This document shows, in pieces, positions 17,629-25,613 of a stretch of DNA of 64,000 nt. The notes beneath the pieces are model-generated. The model ran no database searches. It worked only from the letters and a program-made list of their open reading frames with translations, and had not been told where the DNA came from. The DNA comes from an uncultured Erythrobacter sp. Lineage in GTDB: Bacteria > Pseudomonadota > Alphaproteobacteria > Sphingomonadales > Sphingomonadaceae. The first letter of the stretch is position 1, and each line of letters begins with the position of its first letter. The position numbers and the translations under genes were made by a program. The DNA is taken from positions 558,001 to 622,000 of the forward strand of contig NZ_CANMPJ010000002.1 in NCBI RefSeq assembly GCF_947499705.1. Direction: 5' to 3'.

Positions 17629-18849
17629 ATGTTGGTCGACCGTCGCCGCAATGCCTTTCCAATCGAATTCATCGCCCGCGTTGCGATCGCCTGGAGCCTT
17701 GTCGCGACAGTTCTAGTCGCGGTCCATTGGAGCGATATGGGCGGAGCAACTCTGCCAAGTTTTGACGGCGTTGATCGGCTGGTCGATGTTCCAATTTGGC
17801 TTGTGCATGCTGCCCTCTCACCTTTTGTGGCAGCCGCGAATGCCAAGCTGATGGCTTTGGCGATCGTATCGCTCTCCGCCTTGCTGTGCGCGATGATGCT
17901 TGTTGCGCGGATCGCGTGGCGACTGATGGGGGATGAGGAGGCGTCGCTTGCCGCTCTGGTGATGGCTATTTCCATACCGGTCATGTTCGGGCTGGCTTCG
18001 GAACGGATCGATTTCCTGGCGTGGCAGATCGTTTGCGTTCTCACTGCGGTAAACGCCCTCATGTCCCGTCAGCCGCGCATCGCGGGCATAGGTCTCGGAG
18101 TGAGCTGCGCTGTATTGCTCGCAATCTCAACCGATGGCCTGTTGCTGGTCGCGGCCATATTCGGCGTTCTTGCGCTACGCTGGCTGCGGGACCGCAATGC
18201 CCGCGACTGGTTGGTCAGCGCTTCTCAGTCACTCGCGATTGCCAGCGGAGCGCTGTATGCGCTGACTTTCCTGCTTGCCAATCCAGCGAACTATTCGGGC
18301 ACAGTCAGTCTGCTGCACCTCGGAGTTTTTGCCGCGAGCGCGGTTGCACTCACTGCACTTTCCAAGCTGGAACCCATTCCTCCGGCCATGCGCCTTGGCG
18401 GGATTGGTCTCGTATTTCTTGGTTCAGCCGGTGCGGTTCTGTTTGCGGGCCCGCTTGGGCTGGCAGACGATCAAGCGGCGACCAATGCGGGTTTGCCGAT
18501 CTGGAACCAGGGCTTCGCAACCATCCTGCAATACGGGGTTACGCCCATTATCGGAGTGATAGCTGCCATGAACCTCGCGCAATCGTCTCGTGACTGGCTG
18601 CGCCGGTTCTGGGGGGATTATGCCATTATCCTGGGCGCTGCGTTGCTGGTGTCGGTGCTCGATGCACGATTTGGCGCAATTGCATGCGCGCTCGCCGCCG
18701 CACCGCTTGCTTGGCAAGTGCGGCATTGGCTGCGGGCTATCCGAAATATGAAACGCCCTGCGCCGCGCGTTCTCGCCACAATGGGAGTGGTGTTTGCTTT
18801 ACTCCCGGCTCTACCGATGATTGCTCTATCAGCTGCAGCGCAGGTCTAG
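17629..18849 (+). CDS. Polytopic inner-membrane protein, unknown function
   Basis: A 406-aa very hydrophobic protein with roughly ten to eleven predicted membrane helices (for example ARVAIAWSLVATVLVAV, VSLSALLCAMMLVARIA, LVAAIFGVLALRWL, ALLVSVLDARFGAIACALAAAPL). A large hydrophilic domain is absent. I do not recognise the family; the pattern of short loops with R/D-rich turns (WLRDRNARDWL, SSRDWLRRFWGDY) vaguely recalls glycosyltransferase-C-fold membrane proteins, but the diagnostic acidic loop is not evident. Its TAG stop shares CTAG with the convergent msrB stop. Region 17385-17628 before it holds no recognised element. Confidence 0.7.
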   Translation: MLVDRRRNAFPIEFIARVAIAWSLVATVLVAVHWSDMGGATLPSFDGVDRLVDVPIWLVHAALSPFVAAANAKLMALAIVSLSALLCAMMLVARIAWRLMGDEEASLAALVMAISIPVMFGLASERIDFLAWQIVCVLTAVNALMSRQPRIAGIGLGVSCAVLLAISTDGLLLVAAIFGVLALRWLRDRNARDWLVSASQSLAIASGALYALTFLLANPANYSGTVSLLHLGVFAASAVALTALSKLEPIPPAMRLGGIGLVFLGSAGAVLFAGPLGLADDQAATNAGLPIWNQGFATILQYGVTPIIGVIAAMNLAQSSRDWLRRFWGDYAIILGAALLVSVLDARFGAIACALAAAPLAWQVRHWLRAIRNMKRPAPRVLATMGVVFALLPALPMIALSAAAQV

Positions 18850-19346
18850 GCTGGGACGAAATCCATCGCGAGGCCGTTGATACAATGGCGCTTGCCGGTC
18901 GGTTTTGGTCCGTCGCCGAAAATGTGCCCCAGGTGGCCGCCGCAATCGGCGCAGTGCACTTCGGTGCGCGGATAGCCGATCTTGTAATCGGTCGAAGTGC
19001 CCACAGCGCCCTTGTCGATCGCCTTGTAAAAGCTCGGCCAACCGGTCTTACTGTCGTATTTGTGCGCTGAGGAATACAGCCTGTTGCCGCAGCCTGCACA
19101 CACAAAGGTACCTTTGCGCTTTTCCTTGTCGAGCGGTGAGCTGAAGGCACGTTCGGTCCCGGCTTCGCGCAGAATGCGATATTCGGCGCGAGACAGTTTG
19201 CGCCGCCACTGGGCCGGTGTCTTGGTAACGCGGAAGTTCTTCTTGGCTTCAGCCGGTGTCGCACCGCAACCGGCAAGTACCGGGGCGGCAACGGCAACCG
19301 CTGCGCCTGCGAGGAATTTTCTGCGATGTATCTGTGCGAAGCGCAT
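18846..19346 (-). CDS. msrB: Exported peptide-methionine (R)-S-oxide reductase
   Basis: MsrB reduces the R-epimer of methionine sulfoxide. The 166-aa product has the zinc site CAGC (83/86) and CADC (132/135), GWPSFY, HLGHIFGDGP and the catalytic Cys155 in RHCING. The N-terminus is a twin-arginine signal (HRRKFLAGAAVAVAAPVLAGC), with the end resembling a lipobox at Cys27, so it is likely exported folded through Tat and perhaps lipid-anchored. Together with the exported MsrA at 2936-3613 it would repair both sulfoxide epimers in the envelope. Confidence 0.93.
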   Translation of the reverse strand: MRFAQIHRRKFLAGAAVAVAAPVLAGCGATPAEAKKNFRVTKTPAQWRRKLSRAEYRILREAGTERAFSSPLDKEKRKGTFVCAGCGNRLYSSAHKYDSKTGWPSFYKAIDKGAVGTSTDYKIGYPRTEVHCADCGGHLGHIFGDGPKPTGKRHCINGLAMDFVPA

Positions 19347-19432
19347 AGTTATCCCGTCCTTGGAAAAAGGTCTCTACACCAGATACGCAGGCAAACGGGA
19401 AAAGGTTACGTTTTGGCGCGGAAAACGCCGCG

Positions 19433-20770
19433 TCAGAATTCGGTGATTTCGACCTCAAGCTTGCGGAAACCGTGGACGAAGTTTGCCCGAACCCGCTCAA
19501 CGTCGCCCGCAACATGCACACGCATCCGCCGCTTGTGCATTTCCTCAAGCAGGACGCGCAATTGCAGCTCGGCCAGGCGCGCACCAACGCAGCGGTGGAT
19601 GCCATAGCCGAACGCGATATGCCGACGGGCGTTTTCACGGTTTAGGTCAAGCTTGTGGGGATCCGGGAAGATTTCTTCTTCGTGATTGGCCGCGAGATAC
19701 CACAGCACAACCTTGTCGCCCTTCTTGATCGTCTTCCCGAACACTTCGGTGTCTTCGGTGCAGGTGCGGCGCATATGCGCAAGCGGGGTCTGAACCCGCA
19801 GCATTTCCTGCACCGTATTGGGGATGATTTCGGGATTTTCCTCAAACAGTTTGCGCTGATCGGGAAATTTGTCGAGCGCGTGAATGAACCCGCTCATCGA
19901 ATTGCGGGTTGTATCGTTGCCACCGACGATAAGCAGCACGAGATTGCCGATGAATTCCTCCGGTCGCATCTGGTTCATGGCTTCGGAGTGGATCATCATC
20001 GAAATGAGATCGTTGCCCGGCTCCTTGTCCATTGTCCGCTCGATCCACAGCGACTGGAAATAGGCACCCATTTCGTGGAGGAGTTCCCAGCGCAATTCGT
20101 CGAGTTCGCGAACCGTGGCGAGTTCGGTGTCCCCGGACCAATCGGACCAAAAAGTCAGCATCCGGCGATCTTCCCAAGGGAAACCGAACAGGATTGCCAG
20201 CATTCCGGTGGTGAGTTCGATCGAGACCGTGTCGACCCAATCGAAGACCTCGCCGCGCGGCAGCGTGTTGAGCAATTCGCCTGTCCGCCGGCGGATTTCC
20301 TTTTCCATGTCGGTCATCGCGCTTGGCGTGAATTTGGGCGCGACCGTACGGCGCTGGCCCGTGTGCTGTGGCCGATCCATCGCGATGAACATCGGCAATT
20401 CGCGGCGATCGGCAGTGCTTTCTTCAAGCTCTTCTTCGCTCAGCCGTTCGAGGATCGTGATCCCGCCATGTTCCCAGCTGGACGAGAAAGTCTCGGGCAG
20501 TGCTTCGATATGCTGGATCGCCTTGTGGCCGACGACTGCCCAATAGGGGCCGTAGGGGCTTTCCGGGATGTAGTGCAGCGGCCCTGCGTCCTGCATTTCC
20601 TTGAAGATCGGCTGCCAGCGGTCCTCAAAGTAGATGTCGCTGCGGCTGACGTCCCATTTGTGCGAATGCTGCGGGCGTTCTTCAGGGTGCTTTTCGAAAT
20701 GCGCCTTCAGCGCCTGGTAAGCCGTAGGGCTGGTGCGCACCTTTGGACGTTCTGGGGCCATTGTCGCCAT
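19433..20770 (-). CDS. Cytochrome P450, CYP153-like alkane/fatty-acid hydroxylase
   Basis: A 445-aa soluble bacterial P450. The I-helix oxygen-activation motif is GGNDTTRNSMSG, an ExxR (EMLR) precedes VQTPLAHMRRTC, and the haem loop is FGYGIHRCVGARLAELQ with Cys about 394. The GGNDTTRNSMSG and FGYGIHRC combination is characteristic of CYP153 enzymes, which hydroxylate terminal carbons of medium-chain alkanes or fatty acids with a ferredoxin and ferredoxin reductase. No ferredoxin gene is adjacent; a suitable reductase is at 24299-25552. The CYP153 assignment is by motif memory, not alignment. Confidence 0.87.
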   Translation of the reverse strand: MATMAPERPKVRTSPTAYQALKAHFEKHPEERPQHSHKWDVSRSDIYFEDRWQPIFKEMQDAGPLHYIPESPYGPYWAVVGHKAIQHIEALPETFSSSWEHGGITILERLSEEELEESTADRRELPMFIAMDRPQHTGQRRTVAPKFTPSAMTDMEKEIRRRTGELLNTLPRGEVFDWVDTVSIELTTGMLAILFGFPWEDRRMLTFWSDWSGDTELATVRELDELRWELLHEMGAYFQSLWIERTMDKEPGNDLISMMIHSEAMNQMRPEEFIGNLVLLIVGGNDTTRNSMSGFIHALDKFPDQRKLFEENPEIIPNTVQEMLRVQTPLAHMRRTCTEDTEVFGKTIKKGDKVVLWYLAANHEEEIFPDPHKLDLNRENARRHIAFGYGIHRCVGARLAELQLRVLLEEMHKRRMRVHVAGDVERVRANFVHGFRKLEVEITEF

Positions 20771-20844
20771 TCTACTCTCCCGTCCGGCAGTGCTTCGGTC
20801 TTCTTATGGTGCAGCCGGTTCCTCGATTCGCATCCTGCCTTAAC

Positions 20845-20858
20845 TGACACCCATGTCA
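20845..20858. promoter_or_regulatory. Inverted repeat upstream of CYP153-like gene
   Basis: TGACA, spacer CCCA, TGTCA; 75 bases upstream of the P450 start. On the minus strand the same bases give TTGACA, a possible -35. Fits an operator overlapping a promoter, for example for a TetR-type repressor, but no regulator gene is adjacent. Confidence 0.35.
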
Positions 20859-20894
20859 ATAGTGGGTTGCGATTTGCGACCTATTCGGCTGGCC

Positions 20895-22205
20895 CTATTC
20901 CGCTGGCTCCGCCGTAGCGTTCGCGCTGCCGCGTGACCCAAAGCCCCACTTGCGGCGCTTGGTCTTGTCGTGCCCTGCGCCGCCCGATTTCATCACGCGT
21001 TTGCGGAACAACATCGACCCGCCTTTGACTAGGATGACGACCGCCACCGCTTGCCACGCAATCGCCGCAGCATGCGTCCACAATGTCTCGTCAAGAGCGG
21101 CGCGTGCCAGCATCGCGAAAGGCGAGGACAGTGGGAAGATCATCGCAAACATCTCGAGCGCGGATCCGGGCTGTGTGATCGTATAGGCGGCGAGGAAGAA
21201 CACCATCAGCTGCATCATCGTCACAGGCATCGACATGGTTTGCACTTCGCGAACCGTGTTCGCCATCGCGCCGATCGTCAGGAACAGCGCTCCCAGAAGC
21301 AGGTACGCCATCGAAAAATAGACGATGCCAAGTGCAATGAAGAGCGGCCAACCCACCGCCGGGCCGGGAAGATTGGCGAAATCGGTGTTGGTCACCGTGA
21401 TGATCGCGTCCTCGGCCACGGTCCAGAAGCCCCATCCCGCAACGCCCCACACAGCGATCCCGACAAAGGAAACACCCAGCATCGCAAACAGCTTGCCCAT
21501 GAACACCGCGTCCATCGGGATGGCGGCGGCAAGGATTTCGATGATCTTGTTGCCCTTTTCCTCGGCGAGGTTGGATAGGACCATGCCCGCGAGCAGCATT
21601 GTCAGCAGGAAGAGCACCATTTGCGCTGCCTGTGCGGTGCGGGTCCGGGTCGAGCGTTCCGATGCCGCGCTGCTGGCAACGATGGTCTGGTTGATCGCAG
21701 GAAATTCGGTAGGCGCGGCCCGAAGCGATGCTGCGGCTATTAGCCCGATCGGACCTTCCCAGCGGTTCACCTGGCCCTCGGTGCCGACGAGTTCAGGCGC
21801 TTCAGGCGTTCCCGTGACGATGGCTGCGTAGTTGCCGCGTCGTTGATCGAGGAATTCCTTGGCGTCGAAGTCCGGCTCGCTCTGGGCCTCGGGCACTTCG
21901 CGCAGCTCAGGCAATCCTCCGCCTAATTCGCCGACAAGCTGTTCGCGTGCAGCGAGGATCTTGGCGTTGTTCTCGGTGCTCATGGCGATGCCGATTTCGG
22001 TGCTGACCGCTTGGACGGAGACTTGCTTGCCGATGCTCCCCGCGAGGCCACCGACGATCACCGGGAAAAGCGGCCCGATCAGAAAGAACAGGAAGGCGCG
22101 GCTGAACAGCACGGCGATGAAATCGCGCCGGGCGATGACCCAGGCGGCCTCGAGCCGCGAGAGGCGCGGATTGGCGACGACTGTGGCTTGATCGAAATCG
22201 CTCAT
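20895..22205 (-). CDS. ABC-2 type transporter permease, NatB-like
   Basis: A 436-aa permease with an N-terminal helix (FLFFLIGPLFPVIVGGLAG), a large extracytoplasmic loop of about 150 residues (from SVQAVSTEIGIAMSTE to RSTRTRTAQ), and five to six C-terminal helices including LSNLAEEKGNKIIEILAAAIPMDAVFMGK, a region conserved in NatB/YhaP-like Na+ or small-molecule exporters. The stop-to-start overlap with the ATPase gene (22202-22205) shows they form one exporter. Substrate unknown; the Na+ export role of NatB in Bacillus need not apply. Confidence 0.88.
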   Translation of the reverse strand: MSDFDQATVVANPRLSRLEAAWVIARRDFIAVLFSRAFLFFLIGPLFPVIVGGLAGSIGKQVSVQAVSTEIGIAMSTENNAKILAAREQLVGELGGGLPELREVPEAQSEPDFDAKEFLDQRRGNYAAIVTGTPEAPELVGTEGQVNRWEGPIGLIAAASLRAAPTEFPAINQTIVASSAASERSTRTRTAQAAQMVLFLLTMLLAGMVLSNLAEEKGNKIIEILAAAIPMDAVFMGKLFAMLGVSFVGIAVWGVAGWGFWTVAEDAIITVTNTDFANLPGPAVGWPLFIALGIVYFSMAYLLLGALFLTIGAMANTVREVQTMSMPVTMMQLMVFFLAAYTITQPGSALEMFAMIFPLSSPFAMLARAALDETLWTHAAAIAWQAVAVVILVKGGSMLFRKRVMKSGGAGHDKTKRRKWGFGSRGSANATAEPAE

Positions 22206-23176
22206 ACCGCTTCTCCCGCCTGATCGGCCTCAAGCTGGCGAGCGGCTGCTTCACCGGCGATGGCGACGAATGCATCATGCAAGCCAGCGCGCTCGATCGA
22301 AAGCGACAGAATACCCGCCTCGCCGTCGATGAGTTGCTTGAGCAAGGGCTCGACCCCGGTTTCCGGCAGCGAGAAATAGAAGAAATCCCCCTCGCGCCGC
22401 GCGTCTTCGGGCAGGGCCGAAGTCCAACCCCCTTCGCGCGCTCGGGTTTCGAGGCGTACCTGTGCCGGGATGCGGTCGCGTGCCGCTTCGACGCTTCCCG
22501 CATAAGGCACCTTGCCTCCGGCGATGATCGCGACACCTTCGCACAGGCGCTCGGCATGGTGGATGACGTGGGTTGAGAAAATTACCGTGACCCCGTCTTC
22601 TGCCAAGGCGCGGATCATACGCTCCAGCTTGCCCTGGTTGATCGCATCGAGGCCGGAAAACGGTTCGTCGAGTACCACCAGTTTCGGTTGGTGAACCAAG
22701 GTTCCGAGCAATTGCACGGTCTGCGCCATGCCTTTCGACAGCTGGCGGATCTGGCGATCTGCTGCGTGACTGAGATCGTGGCGTTCGAGCAATTCCAGTC
22801 CGCGCTTGCGCCCTTCGGCCAGTGGCAGCCCGCGCAGCGCCCCCATGAAGGCAATCGCTTCAATCGCTTTCATCGCCGGATACAGTCCGCGCTCTTCTGG
22901 CAGGTATCCGATCAAGCGGCCGATTTCGTGCGGACGATCATGCCCGAAAATGCGGCGTACGCCTTCGTCCGGGTCGATAATGCCGAGCAACATGCGCAAT
23001 GTGGTGGTCTTGCCCGCGCCATTGGGTCCGAGCACGCCGTAGATCGCGCCTTCGGGCACCGACAGGTCCACGCCTGCCACCGCCAAGGTGCCGTCGAAGC
23101 GTTTCACCAGTCCGCGCGCCTCGATTGCGAGCTTGCGGATTTCAGAAGGGGGTGCGGCCCGATTGCTCGCCGACAT
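22202..23176 (-). CDS. ABC transporter ATPase, NatA-like
   Basis: A 324-aa ATPase from the ATG at 23176 (preceded by AGGCGA). Walker A is GPNGAGKTT, Walker B LVVLDEPFSGLD, signature LSKGMAQ instead of LSGGQ, and the H-loop in FSTHVIHHAERL. The C-terminal 90 residues form a DUF4162-like domain seen in NatA and drug or polysaccharide exporters. It energises the permease encoded immediately downstream. ATGs further upstream (for example at 23209) are possible but less well placed. Confidence 0.9.
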   Translation of the reverse strand: MSASNRAAPPSEIRKLAIEARGLVKRFDGTLAVAGVDLSVPEGAIYGVLGPNGAGKTTTLRMLLGIIDPDEGVRRIFGHDRPHEIGRLIGYLPEERGLYPAMKAIEAIAFMGALRGLPLAEGRKRGLELLERHDLSHAADRQIRQLSKGMAQTVQLLGTLVHQPKLVVLDEPFSGLDAINQGKLERMIRALAEDGVTVIFSTHVIHHAERLCEGVAIIAGGKVPYAGSVEAARDRIPAQVRLETRAREGGWTSALPEDARREGDFFYFSLPETGVEPLLKQLIDGEAGILSLSIERAGLHDAFVAIAGEAAARQLEADQAGEAV

Positions 23177-23246
23177 GTGTTCGCCTATCGCCATATGCAT
23201 GAGTGCCACGGTTAACGCGCAGGACTAAACGGGAGCAACCCCAAGC

Positions 23247-24302
23247 ATGGTTAACGGCGCGATGACAGGTGATCTTACGGAGCGGATCGAAGAGCAGGCA
23301 CGGGCACTGGGTTTTGCTGCCTGCGGGATCGCGAGCGCGGGCGAAGATCCGGTGCGGGCCGAGCGCCTCGAACAATGGCTGGGCGAAGGCCACCACGGCT
23401 CGATGGAGTGGATGGAAGCACGCGCGCACCATCGCCGTTCGCCGCAAGGGCTGTGGCCTGAAGCGCAGAGCGTGATCGCGCTCGGCATGAGCTATGCCCC
23501 CGCGCATGATCCTATGGCGCTGGAAGCACACCGGGATCGCGCAAGGATATCGGTCTATGCGCAGGGCAAGGACTATCATGATGTCGTGAAAAAGCGGCTG
23601 AAGGCGCTGGCCCGGTGGCTTGTGGTGGAACGGCCAGAGGCGCAGGTGAAAGTCTTCGTGGACACCGCGCCAGTGATGGAAAAGCCGCTCGGCGAAGCAG
23701 CTGGCGTTGGCTGGCAGGGCAAGCACACAAATCTCGTCAGCCCCGAGCATGGCAGTTGGCTGTTTCTCGGCGCGATCTACACGACACTGAATCTGTCACC
23801 GTCGCAGCCGCAGCGCGATCAATGCGGTTCGTGCCGCGCCTGTCTGGACAGCTGTCCCACGGACGCCTTCCCGAGCGCCTATCAGCTCGATGCGCGGCGC
23901 TGCATTTCGTACCTCACAATCGAGCACAAAGGCCCGATTGCCGAGGAATTCCGCGAAGCGCTGGGCAACCGCATCTATGGCTGCGACGATTGTCTCGCGG
24001 TTTGCCCCTGGAACAAGTTTGCCCAAACCGCCAACGCGGCGCGGGCATACCTCCCACGCGCCGAGCTGACCGCGCCAAAACTCGCCGAATTGCTGGCACT
24101 CGACGACGCCGGATTTCGCAAAGTGTTCTCAGGTTCGCCGATCAAACGGATCGGACGCAATCGGTTCGTCCGCAATTGTCTCTATTCGGCTGGCAACAGC
24201 GGCGATGCAAACCTGATTGCCCCGGTCGAGGCGTTGCAGCGCGATCCCGATCCCGTCGTGGCCGAGGCAGCGGAATGGGCGCTTGCTAGACTGCGCGCCT
24301 AA
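23247..24302 (+). CDS. queG: Epoxyqueuosine reductase
   Basis: QueG reduces epoxyqueuosine in tRNA to queuosine, the last step of Q biosynthesis, using cobalamin and two 4Fe-4S clusters. The 351-aa product has [13 protein letters not shown] at the N-terminus, [24 protein letters not shown] (partner loop), ferredoxin motifs [16 protein letters not shown] and [15 protein letters not shown], and a C-terminal HEAT-like tail ([20 protein letters not shown]). Start ATG 23247 has GGGAG ten bases upstream. Other Q genes are not in the window. The TAA stop overlaps the TAG stop of the convergent reductase gene. Confidence 0.96.
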   Translation: MVNGAMTGDLTERIEEQARALGFAACGIASAGEDPVRAERLEQWLGEGHHGSMEWMEARAHHRRSPQGLWPEAQSVIALGMSYAPAHDPMALEAHRDRARISVYAQGKDYHDVVKKRLKALARWLVVERPEAQVKVFVDTAPVMEKPLGEAAGVGWQGKHTNLVSPEHGSWLFLGAIYTTLNLSPSQPQRDQCGSCRACLDSCPTDAFPSAYQLDARRCISYLTIEHKGPIAEEFREALGNRIYGCDDCLAVCPWNKFAQTANAARAYLPRAELTAPKLAELLALDDAGFRKVFSGSPIKRIGRNRFVRNCLYSAGNSGDANLIAPVEALQRDPDPVVAEAAEWALARLRA

Positions 24303-25552
24303 ATCAGTTCCTTGAGCGGCACGTCTGTGTCGGCCAACAGCTCCGGATCGACTTTCTCGATCCCCTTCTCGAGCAGTTTGCGGCCCTGCACATAGTCCTT
24401 CATCGTGCCCACGCAGTCGAATGCGATGGGGCGCCCTTCTTTCAGGTAGACCACGGTGAATTTGCGACTTTCCGGATCGCCGCGCAGCACGGTCGCATCG
24501 TATCCCAGACTTAGGCCTGCGGTCTGCAGCTTGAGATCATACTGGTTGGACCAGAACCAAGGGAGCGCGTGATATGGCTCTTTGTCGCCCATGATCGCCT
24601 TCGCCACGGTGTTCGCCATGTCATGCGCGTTCTGGACCGATTCGAGCCTGATCACCGCCTGGTCTGCATAGGGGTTGGCGTGCGCGGCGCAGTCGCCGAT
24701 CGCGTAGATATCGTCGAGCGATGTGCGGCAGCAAAAATCGACATCGACCCCGTTGGAGCCAGCGGCACCAGCTGCGATCAGCGGCGCGACCGCCGGAACG
24801 ATTCCGATTCCCACCACCACCATGTCGCACGGCAATATCTCGTCATTGTCGAGCTTGACGCCGGTTGCCAGCCTGTCCTCACCGACCACTTCGGTCACGC
24901 CGCGTTCAAGCCTGATTTCGACGCCTTGGCGGCGGTGCTCTTCCTCGTAGAAACGGGATAGCTCTTCGCCCGCAACGCGCTTCAAGACCCGGCTTTCGGT
25001 TTCAACCAGTGTTACGCCGCAACCAAGCTTGCGAAGCACGGCCGCCGCTTCCAGTCCGATGTAGCCGCCACCGATCACCACCGCTTGTTTGGCACCTGCC
25101 TCCAGCGCGGCCATCATCGCATCGGCATCACGCTTGTCCCGGACGTAAAAGACGTTCTTCCGATTTGCGCCGGTGCATGGGAGCCTGCGCGGGTCGCCCC
25201 CACCCGACCAGATCAGCTTGCGGTAGCCAATGGTGTTTCCGTCGGAGAGCGTCACCGTGTGCGCCATCCAGTCGATTTCCGCGACACCGCTGCCAAGCCG
25301 CAATTCGATATCTTTGTCGGCCCAGAATTTCTCGGGGCGGATCATGATCCGCTCGAAACCCTTGTCGCCTGCGAGGTATTCTTTTGAGAGCGGAGGGCGC
25401 TCATACGGAGGGGCGGAATCGCGCCCGATCATCATGATCGAACCTTCATGCCCCTTTTGCCGCAGCGCGATCGCAGCCTGCGCACCGCCATGGCCGGTGC
25501 CGACAATCACAACGTCAGCCTGCCCAGCCGACCCGTTTCCCTCACTCACCAT
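24299..25552 (-). CDS. FAD-dependent ferredoxin reductase (putidaredoxin/rubredoxin reductase type)
   Basis: A 417-aa pyridine-nucleotide-disulfide-fold oxidoreductase. FAD-binding is shown by [19 protein letters not shown] and [18 protein letters not shown](P)H binding by [21 protein letters not shown]; the second FAD contact by [13 protein letters not shown]. The C-terminal domain has the [15 protein letters not shown] typical of P450-type ferredoxin reductases such as PdR, AlkT and ThcD. It would pass electrons from NADH through a ferredoxin to a P450; both P450s in this window are candidate partners, but no ferredoxin gene lies adjacent. Confidence 0.9.
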   Translation of the reverse strand: MVSEGNGSAGQADVVIVGTGHGGAQAAIALRQKGHEGSIMMIGRDSAPPYERPPLSKEYLAGDKGFERIMIRPEKFWADKDIELRLGSGVAEIDWMAHTVTLSDGNTIGYRKLIWSGGGDPRRLPCTGANRKNVFYVRDKRDADAMMAALEAGAKQAVVIGGGYIGLEAAAVLRKLGCGVTLVETESRVLKRVAGEELSRFYEEEHRRQGVEIRLERGVTEVVGEDRLATGVKLDNDEILPCDMVVVGIGIVPAVAPLIAAGAAGSNGVDVDFCCRTSLDDIYAIGDCAAHANPYADQAVIRLESVQNAHDMANTVAKAIMGDKEPYHALPWFWSNQYDLKLQTAGLSLGYDATVLRGDPESRKFTVVYLKEGRPIAFDCVGTMKDYVQGRKLLEKGIEKVDPELLADTDVPLKELI

Positions 25553-25564
25553 GCGCTGATGCGT

Positions 25565-25608
25565 GCCCGCAAATGCTTCACTTCGTCAAGCTGGCATTGC
25601 TTGCGGGC
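25565..25608 (-). terminator. Hairpin after NAD-glutamate dehydrogenase gene
   Basis: GCCCGCAA (25565-25572) pairs with TTGCGGGC (25601-25608), with inner ATGC/GCAT extending the stem. On the minus strand it begins a few bases after the gdh stop. No T-run, so a barrier or 3'-end stabiliser rather than a proven terminator. Confidence 0.4.
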
Positions 25609-25613
25609 GATCT

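Noticed and set aside
19427..19442. CGCGG/CCGCG stem at the end of the P450 gene as a terminator
   Set aside because: It overlaps the stop codon, has only five pairs and is followed by A rather than T on the transcribed strand.
19655..20917. 420-codon plus-strand frame opposite the CYP153-like gene
   Set aside because: Shadow of the P450 gene; no protein-like motif.
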